This document shows, in pieces, positions 7,823 through 15,680 of a stretch of DNA of 64,000 nt. Position 1 is the first letter of the stretch. The number at the start of each line of letters is the position of its first letter. The notes beneath the pieces were generated by a model. The model did not search any database and had not been told where the DNA came from. It saw only the letters and a program-made list of their open reading frames with translations. A program made the translations under genes and the position numbers. The DNA lies in the NCBI RefSeq assembly GCF_001422445.1, contig NZ_LMNA01000030.1:124231-188230 (forward strand), written 5' to 3'. The stretch comes from Pseudorhodoferax sp. Leaf274. GTDB lineage: Bacteria; Pseudomonadota; Gammaproteobacteria; Burkholderiales; Burkholderiaceae_C.

Positions 7823-8880
7823 GCGGCGCGCCGCTCGAACAGGTAGTGGCTGACCCACCACTGCTGGCCATCGGCGTAGCCGAACAGTTCTTCCACGGCC
7901 ATGAAGAACAGGCGCCAGCGCTGCCACCAGATGCCGGCATGGTCCTCGCCATAGGTGGAGGCCAGCAGCGGCAGCAGCGTGGCCTGGCCGGCATCCATGT
8001 TGGCCAGCCAGGCGGCGGCGGTGCGCTGGTAGTGGCGGCCGTCCCAGCGCCAGCGTTCGAGCAGGCGCAGGTCGTCCTGGCACTGCAGCGCCAGGTCGTC
8101 GCTGGGCATCATGCCGCCGGAGAAGAAGTGCCGGCTCATCCAGTCGCTCTCGTCGCGCGGCTCGAAGGCGTAGGGTGCCTCGCGGTGCGCGAACACGTGC
8201 ATGAAGAAGCGGCCGCCGGGCACCAGCCAGCGCGCGACCTGGGCGAAGGCGCGGGGCCAGTTGCGCAGGTGTTCGAACATCTCGACCGACACCACGCGGT
8301 CGAAGCGCTCGTCGGTGTCGAAGGCGTTGATGTCGCGGGTCAGCACGCGCAGGTTGGACAGCCCGCGCGCCAGTGCCTGGGCCTCGATGTAGGCGCGTTG
8401 CGAGTGGGAGTTGGACAGCGCCGTGATCCAGCTGTTGGGGTAGCGCTCGGCCATCCACAGCGACAGCGAGCCCCAGCCGCAGCCCAGCTCCAGCACGCGC
8501 TGGCCGTCCTGCAGGCCGGCGCGCTCGCAGGTGGCCGCGAGCGCGGCGGCCTCGGCGTCCTCCAGGCGCTGCACGCCCGGTGCCCAGTGGCAGCTGCTGT
8601 ACTTGCGGTGCGGGCCCAGCACGCCGGCGAAGAAAGCGGCAGGCAGCTCGTAATGCTGTTCGTTGGCCTTCTCGGGCAGCGGGGCCAGCTCCGCCGCGCG
8701 CATCTGCCCGAGGAAGTCCTGGGCGATGCGCGCACCGGCCTCGGCATTGCCGCTGTGCAGTTCCGCAAGGCGCTGGCGCAGCAGGTGCCGGATGCCGCTG
8801 CGCACCACGCGGTCGGGCAGGCGGCCTTGCTCGGCCCAGCGCAGGGCGATGGCGGAGGAGAGCTCGGGGTTGTGCGTCAT
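7819..8880 (-). CDS. Cyclopropane-fatty-acyl-phospholipid synthase family methyltransferase
   Basis: A SAM-dependent methyltransferase of 353 residues. Motif I is VLELGCGWGSLSLWMAE; the CFA-synthase block with NSHSQRAYIE and the acidic VSVEMFEHLRNW segment follow. Relatives transfer a methyl or methylene group to unsaturated acyl chains of phospholipids at the membrane surface. It is shorter than E. coli Cfa (382 residues) and the N-terminal lipid-binding part is reduced, so it may be one of the family's other methyltransferases, such as those used in furan fatty acid synthesis. It heads an operon with DUF2878, DUF1295 and DUF6134 genes. The start MTHNPELSS was preferred to a longer frame of low-complexity residues. 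Confidence 0.82.
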   Translation of the reverse strand: MTHNPELSSAIALRWAEQGRLPDRVVRSGIRHLLRQRLAELHSGNAEAGARIAQDFLGQMRAAELAPLPEKANEQHYELPAAFFAGVLGPHRKYSSCHWAPGVQRLEDAEAAALAATCERAGLQDGQRVLELGCGWGSLSLWMAERYPNSWITALSNSHSQRAYIEAQALARGLSNLRVLTRDINAFDTDERFDRVVSVEMFEHLRNWPRAFAQVARWLVPGGRFFMHVFAHREAPYAFEPRDESDWMSRHFFSGGMMPSDDLALQCQDDLRLLERWRWDGRHYQRTAAAWLANMDAGQATLLPLLASTYGEDHAGIWWQRWRLFFMAVEELFGYADGQQWWVSHYLFERRAA

Positions 8881-8966
8881 GCCGCTGGTACGCGGCGGGG
8901 GGGCGGGTGGATCACTGCGTGCCCCGCGCTGGCACACCAAGCGGTCCGGACGGATGGTCAACCGCC

Positions 8967-9620
8967 TCAGTACAACTCCATCGATGGCACCAGCGCGCGG
9001 ACGGGCGGCATGCGGGCCAACGCGTCAAGCAGGCTGCGCACGCTGCTGCTCTGCGTCTTGGCGCGGATGGCCGCGATCTGGGTCAGCACCGTGGTGCGCG
9101 CCACTCCGTGGTCCTGGGCGATGGCTGCGGCGTTCAGACCGCGGCACAGCTGACGCAGCACGGCTGTCTCGGCGGGCGTCAGCTGATAGCGCAGGGCGAA
9201 CATCTGCAGCTCGACGCTGCCGCACAACTCGTCGCGGCCGAACACCGCGAAGGCCAGCTGCGCCTGCGGCAGGGCCAGCGGCGACAGGACGACCGAGATG
9301 GTCGTGTCGTCTGGCATGCGCACGCGCAGCAGCTCGCGCTTTCCTTTTGTGCAGACCTGTACCAGCGCTTGGGGCCAGCAAGACGGCAGCCGCAGGGGGG
9401 CGCCTGCTGAAGCCGGTGCCCAGCCCAGGCGCGACCAAAGTGACCGCGCGCTGGTATTGGCGAAGCGTACCGTGCCGGCTTTTTCGAGGAGCGCGACACC
9501 GTGCGCCAACCTATCCAGGCCAGCCCGCAACGCACCGTGCAGCGTGTCCAGTTCTGTCGGCCGGCTGACCACGGCGGTGCTGCCGACGGGCGGTTCTTCG
9601 TATTCGATGGGGTTCCACAT
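8967..9620 (-). CDS. LuxR-type helix-turn-helix regulator with PAS-like N-terminus
   Basis: A 217-residue protein. The C-terminal part (LTPAETAVLRQLCRGLNAAA through VARTTVLTQIAAIRAKT) is a LuxR/GerE DNA-binding domain, and the first 130 residues resemble a PAS-like sensor (LAHGVALLEKAGTVRFANTS). There is no receiver domain. It lies 86 bases upstream of the CFA-type methyltransferase on the same strand and is a plausible regulator of that operon. The ligand is unknown. Confidence 0.8.
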   Translation of the reverse strand: MWNPIEYEEPPVGSTAVVSRPTELDTLHGALRAGLDRLAHGVALLEKAGTVRFANTSARSLWSRLGWAPASAGAPLRLPSCWPQALVQVCTKGKRELLRVRMPDDTTISVVLSPLALPQAQLAFAVFGRDELCGSVELQMFALRYQLTPAETAVLRQLCRGLNAAAIAQDHGVARTTVLTQIAAIRAKTQSSSVRSLLDALARMPPVRALVPSMELY

Positions 9621-10208
9621 GGTTCTTCCTCCGTGTTTCTGTCATCAGGCGCGGGCATCGACGCGGTGGTCGCGATCTCCGCCCGTGAGATCCACCGTGG
9701 CTTCCTGCGTGCCTACCAGCACGCGTAGTACTCCGATCCGGGTACCCGCGGCCGTAGCCGTAACCGCCCCGAGGCGGGCAGACAGCCGTCGAAGATCCGC
9801 AGCGCAGGCTGTTGCGCCAGGGCGAACACGGCAACCGGCACACCCGCTGGGCCGAGGAGCTCCAGCATGCCGCGCCGTATGGCGTCGGCTGGCGTCGGGT
9901 GGCTCATGTCGTTGCGTGTACTGGGTGTGGCCGCAGGCTTGTATGACCCATGGGGCGCATGCCAAGGCGGGGGTACAGGTGCAGCCTTTCATCGAAACCT
10001 CCTTGGATCCTGGCTGGTGTCGGCCGGATGGCCGCCCGGGCCACCAGGACGCATGGACAGACTTTCTCAAGGCATGCGGGGTGGCGTCCTTTAACACAAT
10101 GAAACATGCGCTAAACATTTCTAACCTGCATGAAGCGGGTAAATTCACACGAAACAACCTGTGGAAACGGTCCTGCTTGCGCAGGACCGGCCTGGGAGGG
10201 CTGCTAGC
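9621..10208. other. Long divergent intergenic region with a possible decayed small gene
   Basis: A 588-base gap separates the LuxR-type gene from the accessory cassette. On the minus strand a 64-codon frame at 9713-9907 (start MSHPTPADAIRRGMLELLG) ends just where a neighbouring frame (RIGVLRVLVGTQEATVDL, down to 9645) reads plausibly, so a small gene with a frameshift may lie here. I could not assign it. Bases 10085-10150 are clearly AT-richer than the surroundings and probably hold the promoter of the cassette. No tRNA or terminator was recognised. Confidence 0.35.
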
Positions 10209-12257
10209 GTGCGGAACAGTTTCAGATTCGGCCGCTTCGAGTTGCGGGCGGACGAGCGGGTTTTACTGGGCGATGGCGCGCCGTTACGCCTGGGCGGGCG
10301 AGCGTTCGACATCCTGTTGGCCCTGGTGGAGCGGCGCGAACGCCTTGTCGAGATCGATGAACTGCTCGACCTTGTCTGGCCTGGGTTGGCGGTTGAAGAG
10401 AACAACCTTTCCGTTCAGATCTCTACGCTGCGCAAGCTGCTGGGCGATGGAGCCATCACCACGGTGCGCGGGCGAGGCTACCGGTTCACGGCCCCGGTAG
10501 CGCCGCCGCAGCTCCTGCCAGCGGCGCCAGCGCCAGCGCCGGCATCGCAGCCGACCATCTCTGTCTTGCGCCCGCAGGTGGCCCTGGTGGCCGGCCGGCT
10601 GGACCGATTGCAATTGCCCACGGGCGCTACCGATGATTCAGGCGCCGCGCTGGCCCTCTTGCGTGCTTTGCCGGACCCTGCGGCTCGCGTGCACCGGATG
10701 GCTGGCGCTAGCTTCGTGCTGGTGTTTCCTCACGTGCGCACCGCCGTGGCATGGGCGCTGAAGGCGCAGCGCTGGCTGGCCGCACAGGCTGGGGTGCTGC
10801 ACGGTGGTTTTGGCATTGCGCTGGCCGACGCCCGCGAGCCCGCAGCCGAAGCCGAACGTGCCCTCGGCTTGGTCGCGTTGGCAGCCAATGGCGAGGTGCT
10901 GGTCGGGCCGGAGGTGATGGCGGAGCTGGTGCCGGGTTTAGACGCCGAGGTCGACGACCTGGGCGACCTGGGGCCGGACGGGGGCATGTCGCGCGCCTAC
11001 CGCCTGGGTCCGGCGGCCGGCATGGCGCCGCTGGACGATGCGCTGGCCCACGCCCAGGGAGGCTACCGGCCCAGCATTGCGGTGCTGCCGTTCGAGTCGC
11101 TGTTGGGCCAGGACGGTGATGACCTGCTGGGCGAGGCGCTGGCTGACGAGGTGATCGCCGGCCTGGCGCACATTCCCGACGTGTGCGTGGTGTCGGGCAT
11201 GTCGTCACGTCGCCTGAAGCGCTGCGGTCTGACGCTGACCGGCCAGGCCGACTGCCTGTCGGCGCACTACCTGCTGACCGGCGTGTACCGCCAACAGGGC
11301 GGCGGGCTGGTGCTGCAGGTACAGTTCCAGGAGGTGCGCAGCGGCGCCATCCTGCGCGCGCAGCAGTTCTCCACCACGTTGGCGACGGCGTTCGATCCGG
11401 CCAGTTCGGTGGGGCAACAGATTGCGCAGGACGTGGGGCAGGCGGTGTTCCGGCACGCGATAGAGCGCTCGCGCAGCGCGGCCTTGCCGGGATTGGATAA
11501 CTATGCCTTGTTGCTTGGTTCCATCGGGCTGATGCACCAGAACCTCGGGCGCGAGTTCGAGCGCGCGCGCGCCATGCTGGCCTACTTGGCGGCGCGGCCG
11601 GGTTGCGCTGGCATTGCCGCCGCCTGGCAGGCCAAATGGCATGTGCTGCGCGTGGCGCAAGGCTGGTCGCCCGATCCGATGGCCGATGCACGCAGCGCGC
11701 TGGATCTGGTGCACCGCTCGTTGGACGAAGGTTCGCGCAACGCGCTGGCGCTGGCTATTGGCGGCCTGGTGCACGCCTACTTGCTCAAGGACCTGGATAC
11801 CGCAGGGCACATGTACGAGGAAGCCATCGACGCCAACCCCTCTGAGCCACTGGCCCGCTTGTTCAGTGCCACGCGCCACGCTTACCTGGGCCATGGCGCC
11901 GAGGCCGAGCAAGGCGGCGAGCAGGCGCTGCGCCTGTCGCCCATCGACCCGCTCAAGTCATTTCTGGATTCACTGGCTGCAACGGCAGTGCTGAGCAACG
12001 GACGCTGGGACCGGTCGGTGCAGCTGTGCCGCCAATCGATCCGGAGCAACCGCAACCATGCGTCGAGCTGGCGCACGCTGGTGATCGCTCTAGCCATGTC
12101 CGACCGCATGGAGGAAGCGCGGCACGCGGCGCAGCAGTTGCGCCAGATTGAGCCGGGGCTCACCGTGGCCCTGTTTCGCGACCGTTTTCCCGGCCGCGAC
12201 GGGCCGGTGGCCGAGCCGTGGGCTCGGGCTTTGCAATTGGCGGGATTACCGGCTTAA
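10209..12257 (+). CDS. Winged-helix regulator with degenerate cyclase-like, TolB-like and TPR domains
   Basis: A 682-residue multidomain regulator. Residues 1-95 are an OmpR/CadC-type winged helix (FRFGRFELRADERVLL to VRGRGYRFTAPV). About 120-265 resembles a class III nucleotide cyclase fold that has lost its catalytic acids (AVAWALKAQRWLA; ALGLVALAANGEVLVGPEVM). About 285-415 is the TolB-like domain usually fused to such cyclases (PSIAVLPFESLLGQDGDDLL; YLLTGVYRQQGGGLVLQVQF). TPR-like helices fill the rest. No membrane helix separates the parts, unlike CadC, so it is probably cytosolic. I chose a GTG with GGGAGG nine bases before it; another GTG at 10161 would add 16 residues. It lies 13 bases before the PAP2 gene and probably controls the cassette. 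Confidence 0.82.
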   Translation: MRNSFRFGRFELRADERVLLGDGAPLRLGGRAFDILLALVERRERLVEIDELLDLVWPGLAVEENNLSVQISTLRKLLGDGAITTVRGRGYRFTAPVAPPQLLPAAPAPAPASQPTISVLRPQVALVAGRLDRLQLPTGATDDSGAALALLRALPDPAARVHRMAGASFVLVFPHVRTAVAWALKAQRWLAAQAGVLHGGFGIALADAREPAAEAERALGLVALAANGEVLVGPEVMAELVPGLDAEVDDLGDLGPDGGMSRAYRLGPAAGMAPLDDALAHAQGGYRPSIAVLPFESLLGQDGDDLLGEALADEVIAGLAHIPDVCVVSGMSSRRLKRCGLTLTGQADCLSAHYLLTGVYRQQGGGLVLQVQFQEVRSGAILRAQQFSTTLATAFDPASSVGQQIAQDVGQAVFRHAIERSRSAALPGLDNYALLLGSIGLMHQNLGREFERARAMLAYLAARPGCAGIAAAWQAKWHVLRVAQGWSPDPMADARSALDLVHRSLDEGSRNALALAIGGLVHAYLLKDLDTAGHMYEEAIDANPSEPLARLFSATRHAYLGHGAEAEQGGEQALRLSPIDPLKSFLDSLAATAVLSNGRWDRSVQLCRQSIRSNRNHASSWRTLVIALAMSDRMEEARHAAQQLRQIEPGLTVALFRDRFPGRDGPVAEPWARALQLAGLPA

Positions 12258-12260
12258 CAA

Positions 12261-12265
12261 AGGAG
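12261..12265 (+). promoter_or_regulatory. Strong ribosome-binding site of the PAP2-family gene
   Basis: AGGAG (within AAAGGAG) sits five bases before the ATG at 12271, directly after the stop of the regulator gene. It fixes the start of the repeat-bearing protein and supports co-transcription of the two genes. Confidence 0.75.
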
Positions 12266-12270
12266 ATGCG

Positions 12271-13548
12271 ATGACCATGGGACCAATGAGCGGCGGTGCA
12301 GGTACGGCTGGAACTGCAGGGACGGCGGGGACTGCTGGAACGGCCGGGACCGCCGGCACTGCCGGGACGGCTGGAACCGCAGGCGCCCCCGTCGTAGGGC
12401 TGGATGGGATGCTGGGCTACCCCGCTTATTCCGGTGCCTTTCCCAGTCCGATGGTGACAAATGCGCTGATCACAACGCGTGAAGCTGCCATTGCTGGAAA
12501 GGCGGTGTGGAGCATTCATGAAGCCAAGCAGAATCTGTTGCGTCAGCCGTTCCTCCCTCCAAGCGCAATCGTCGATTGGATGCCTAGGTCAAAAGTGGCC
12601 GGCCTCCAGACCAGCGTGCGTAGTGCGCTGATCGAGATGGAGCTGCTGAAAAATCTAAGCTACGCATACGATGCGAAAGGAAAAAACGTAGAGCTGACAG
12701 CGGGTGGAATAAGTTTGGTAAAAGTTCACTGCCCAGACAAAACGGTCTTTGACAAACAGTTGAGCTTGGTTGAATCGTTCTCCGCGTTGCGTGCCGAGCG
12801 TACTGCAGAAATCTTGACACAAGTTGTGCCCCAGACCTCCCACTGGAGTTCAATCGCTGCCTTGTCGCCGGATCGGCATCGCTACACCTGGGAGCTTATC
12901 GGCATCGGCTTGCGTTTTGCCATGATGATAGTAATGCGCTTCAAGTACGACTTCAACGTCAAGCGAGCTTGGCAGCGGTCGGCTGTCATACAACCCATGA
13001 TTCTTACGCCTGGTCATGCCGCTTATCCATCAGGCCACGCCACGGAGGCGGCCTTCGTGGCGGAGTTTTTGCCATTGCTGATGGGAGATCCTTCGCACCC
13101 CTTTTCTAATGAGTACCCCAGCCGTGATGATGACAATATCATAATTGGAATGGAGAAGCATGCTGGCGAAGAATACGGCATGGCTCGGCAGTTGAACCGG
13201 TTGGCATTGCGTGTTGCCGAAAATCGGGTCGTTGCAGGACTTCACTACCCAATTGATACGATCGCAGGTCAGGCCTTGGGGTGCATGTTGGCTCGCTATA
13301 TGGTGTGGTTGACTGGCGATCAACCAGCGCCGTGGCTGCAGATGAAAGCGTTGCCGGTTGGGGCCATCGCGTTCAGCAGTGCGGTGACGGGCCATGATGA
13401 TCGCCCCGGTTCCGATAGTTTTGTTCATGAGCAGCATGGTATTGAAAAGGATTCGGTGAAGCAGCCATTGCCCGCCGCTCCGAAGAATGAAGCAATTGTC
13501 TTGCGCGACCTTTGGGTCTTGGCACGTCGCGAATGGGTTAACTCGTAG
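12271..13548 (+). CDS. PAP2 superfamily / vanadium-dependent haloperoxidase-like protein
   Basis: A 425-residue protein with the three PAP2/haloperoxidase active-site motifs in order. K225 and R232 give the KxxxxxxR motif, with the usual following Pro replaced by Ala. PSGH lies at 253-256, preceded by TPGHAAY. R319, H325 and D329 fall in NRVVAGLHYPID. These residues bind phosphate or vanadate and supply the catalytic histidine. No signal peptide or membrane helix is obvious, which favours a soluble haloperoxidase-type member over a membrane lipid phosphatase. The N-terminus carries nine Gly-Thr-Ala repeats. Local GC is low (27 of 60 bases at 12661-12720). It sits between the regulator and the subtilase, nine bases from the latter. 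Whether it is a phosphatase or a haloperoxidase cannot be told. Confidence 0.8.
   Translation: MTMGPMSGGAGTAGTAGTAGTAGTAGTAGTAGTAGTAGAPVVGLDGMLGYPAYSGAFPSPMVTNALITTREAAIAGKAVWSIHEAKQNLLRQPFLPPSAIVDWMPRSKVAGLQTSVRSALIEMELLKNLSYAYDAKGKNVELTAGGISLVKVHCPDKTVFDKQLSLVESFSALRAERTAEILTQVVPQTSHWSSIAALSPDRHRYTWELIGIGLRFAMMIVMRFKYDFNVKRAWQRSAVIQPMILTPGHAAYPSGHATEAAFVAEFLPLLMGDPSHPFSNEYPSRDDDNIIIGMEKHAGEEYGMARQLNRLALRVAENRVVAGLHYPIDTIAGQALGCMLARYMVWLTGDQPAPWLQMKALPVGAIAFSSAVTGHDDRPGSDSFVHEQHGIEKDSVKQPLPAAPKNEAIVLRDLWVLARREWVNS
12301..12381 (+). repeat. Nine 9-bp repeats encoding (Gly-Thr-Ala)9
   Basis: Nine consecutive GGN-ACN-GCN units encode nine Gly-Thr-Ala triplets (residues 11-37 of the PAP2-family protein). 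Third positions vary from unit to unit, so the protein repeat seems to be kept by selection rather than by recent DNA slippage. It is probably a flexible tether or linker. Repeat number may differ between strains. Confidence 0.9.
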
Positions 13549-13557
13549 GAGGCGGCC

Positions 13558-15672
13558 ATGTGGAGCGACTTGGAAGACATGAAAATCAAAACATTGGTGC
13601 AGTGGAGGCGAAAGCGTTTGCATCGGTGCGACCCGTACTTGGTGTGGGCAGATGCAACCACAGAACCGCAAACCAACAAACATCTCGATATTTTTGTTTT
13701 GGTTGAGTTATGCGATAAGAATGATTTTTGGTGGTTTTTCGCGCGCATGAATTTAGATGTCAGAAGGCGCGGACTTCATTTTCTCCCCAATGGGGTTGAG
13801 GGTTGGAATACGAGTTGTTTTGTCACGGGTGTGGTCAGCCAGACGGGTTTGAAGCGATTGGTCACGGGGGTGCTCAAGAAGCACATTGCCCGCTTTTCAT
13901 TGCAGGAATCCCGCGCAGATTTGGCAGACAAGATGCGCTTGAATTTCTGTGCGTCGGATTTTTTGAGGGCTGGAGAGAAAGAATCAAAGGTCGAGCCTGT
14001 ACGCCAGGGTGGAACCTATCTGGCCATCATTGACGATGGATTGCCGCTGCTGGCGATTCGAGACTTTATTCAGTTTGTCAAAAAACCTGTCCGCCTGTGG
14101 GATCAGGGCTGGGTCGGCAGATTTATGCAGGGCGAAAATCCAAGTAGTCCAACGAGCAAGCCGCCGGCAAAGTACGACCGCTATTGGACTAAACCTTGGG
14201 ATGTGAATAGGGGATTTCTCTATGGGCGACGCTCAAAGCCCTGGCCGACTGTATTTCTAGCGCCGTCTGAATTGGGCGAGGGTGAATACTTTGCGGCGCG
14301 CTACTTTTCCCCTGCGCCACGATCGACCCATGGGGCGCGTGTGCTGGGCTTGATGGCGCCCTGGTTATCGGGTCTCAAGCACGAAGTGCAGTGGCCGGAA
14401 TACGTCAGCGGCCTTGCCATGGTTCAGTTGCCAACGCGCACGGTCCGCGATAGCGCAGGTGGGTCGCTGGCAATGCGTGTACTGGACGGCTTGCGGTTTA
14501 TCCTTTGGCAAGAAGAGAAAGACCGGCCGGATCCCAAGTGCGCGCGGCCGCTAGTGACGAATATCAGCTACGGCGTCCACGCGGGACCGCACGACGGTAC
14601 CTCCATGCTGGAGCGGGCGTTGAAGGAGGCTTTGAATCTCCACACGAACCTGCATGTGGTTTTACCTGCAGGCAATGGCCATCGTGCGGGTTGTCATCTT
14701 CGAAAAGAGCTGCAAGTGAAAGGCTCCGTTGGTGACGCTGCAAACATGATGCTGCGCGTGTTGCCGGACAACGCCGGTGACACCTTCGTTGAAATCTGGA
14801 TTCCGAAGTTCGCCGAGATTTCGTTGAGTATTCGCATGCCCGGCACGGACGTTGCCGTCCCCGTTGGGCGAGGCGATGCGAAGTTCCACTACGAGCCGAT
14901 GGACCATGGCCAGCCGAAGCTGCCCAACGTGCTGCATTTCGCCGCCATCTATGCCGAGGAAGTTGCGCAGGGTACCGAGGGCACGATGATCCTTCTGGCG
15001 ATCGGTCCGACACAGGCCAGACGCATAGCCGACGGCGCCACCGCGCGTGGTCTCCATGGTGGCCGGCGCAGGCATGTCATGGCGAGACCGGGCTTGTGGC
15101 AACTGGAATTGCGCAACCTCAGTGCCCGGCCGATCGCTGTGGACGCATGGATCGAGCGCGCAGACGCGCCACCGGATCAGCAAGGCAGCGGCAGACAGGC
15201 GTTTTTTCCCGAATCTTGCGCACGCGAAATGGCAGTGGGCAACGCAACGCCGGCCGGCACCTTGAACGGCATTGCCACGTTTGAGCATGATCGCGCCCAC
15301 GTTGTGGGCGCGATGCGTCGAGACGGCAGGCTGTCCGACTACTCTGCGGCCGGAAAGGGCCGCAAACCTGCTCAGAAAGAAATCGATGTGGTCGCCCCGG
15401 CCGATTGGAGCAACAGCATCGCCGGTCTGCAGACGATGGGCTTCGCATCGGGTGCAGTGTGCCGCATCAATGGCACGAGCGCCGCGAGCGCCGTTTACGC
15501 ACGTGCGCTTGCCAAGCACCTGGACAAGCAGCCGACCACCTTGCCGCTGGCGTCAACGCCTCCAGACCTGCCGCCGGAGATTGACTGCGCGCCGGAGCGC
15601 CAGCCTGTCGCCGATCCGAAGTTGAGAGGGCAGCAGCGGCGGATGCTTTTCCCCTACGAGATCGACCGCTGA
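13558..15672 (+). CDS. Subtilisin-like serine protease (S8 family), no export signal
   Basis: A 704-residue protein with the full subtilase catalytic set: D159 in YLAIIDDGLPLL, H258 in STHGARVLG, oxyanion N373 in VLPAGNGHRAG, and S641 in INGTSAASAVYA. About 265 residues separate N373 from S641; this is far longer than in subtilisin and implies an inserted beta-rich domain. The first 155 residues do not resemble a known propeptide, and the N-terminus (MWSDLEDMKIKTLVQWRRKR) is not a signal peptide, so it probably acts inside the cell. Base composition is very unlike the chromosome at the 5' end (19 GC of 60 bases at 13681-13740) and returns towards normal after about 14.5 kb. It is the last gene of the cassette; the substrate is unknown. 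Confidence 0.85.
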   Translation: MWSDLEDMKIKTLVQWRRKRLHRCDPYLVWADATTEPQTNKHLDIFVLVELCDKNDFWWFFARMNLDVRRRGLHFLPNGVEGWNTSCFVTGVVSQTGLKRLVTGVLKKHIARFSLQESRADLADKMRLNFCASDFLRAGEKESKVEPVRQGGTYLAIIDDGLPLLAIRDFIQFVKKPVRLWDQGWVGRFMQGENPSSPTSKPPAKYDRYWTKPWDVNRGFLYGRRSKPWPTVFLAPSELGEGEYFAARYFSPAPRSTHGARVLGLMAPWLSGLKHEVQWPEYVSGLAMVQLPTRTVRDSAGGSLAMRVLDGLRFILWQEEKDRPDPKCARPLVTNISYGVHAGPHDGTSMLERALKEALNLHTNLHVVLPAGNGHRAGCHLRKELQVKGSVGDAANMMLRVLPDNAGDTFVEIWIPKFAEISLSIRMPGTDVAVPVGRGDAKFHYEPMDHGQPKLPNVLHFAAIYAEEVAQGTEGTMILLAIGPTQARRIADGATARGLHGGRRRHVMARPGLWQLELRNLSARPIAVDAWIERADAPPDQQGSGRQAFFPESCAREMAVGNATPAGTLNGIATFEHDRAHVVGAMRRDGRLSDYSAAGKGRKPAQKEIDVVAPADWSNSIAGLQTMGFASGAVCRINGTSAASAVYARALAKHLDKQPTTLPLASTPPDLPPEIDCAPERQPVADPKLRGQQRRMLFPYEIDR

Positions 15673-15680
15673 AGCGCCGC

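Noticed and set aside
12301-12381. The nine-unit repeat as a CRISPR or mini-satellite.
   Set aside because: Units are contiguous 9-mers in frame that encode a perfect tripeptide repeat; there are no spacers.
10209-15672. Calling the cassette an established anti-phage system.
   Set aside because: No known defence signature gene, integrase or neighbouring defence gene is present; kept as a hypothesis only.
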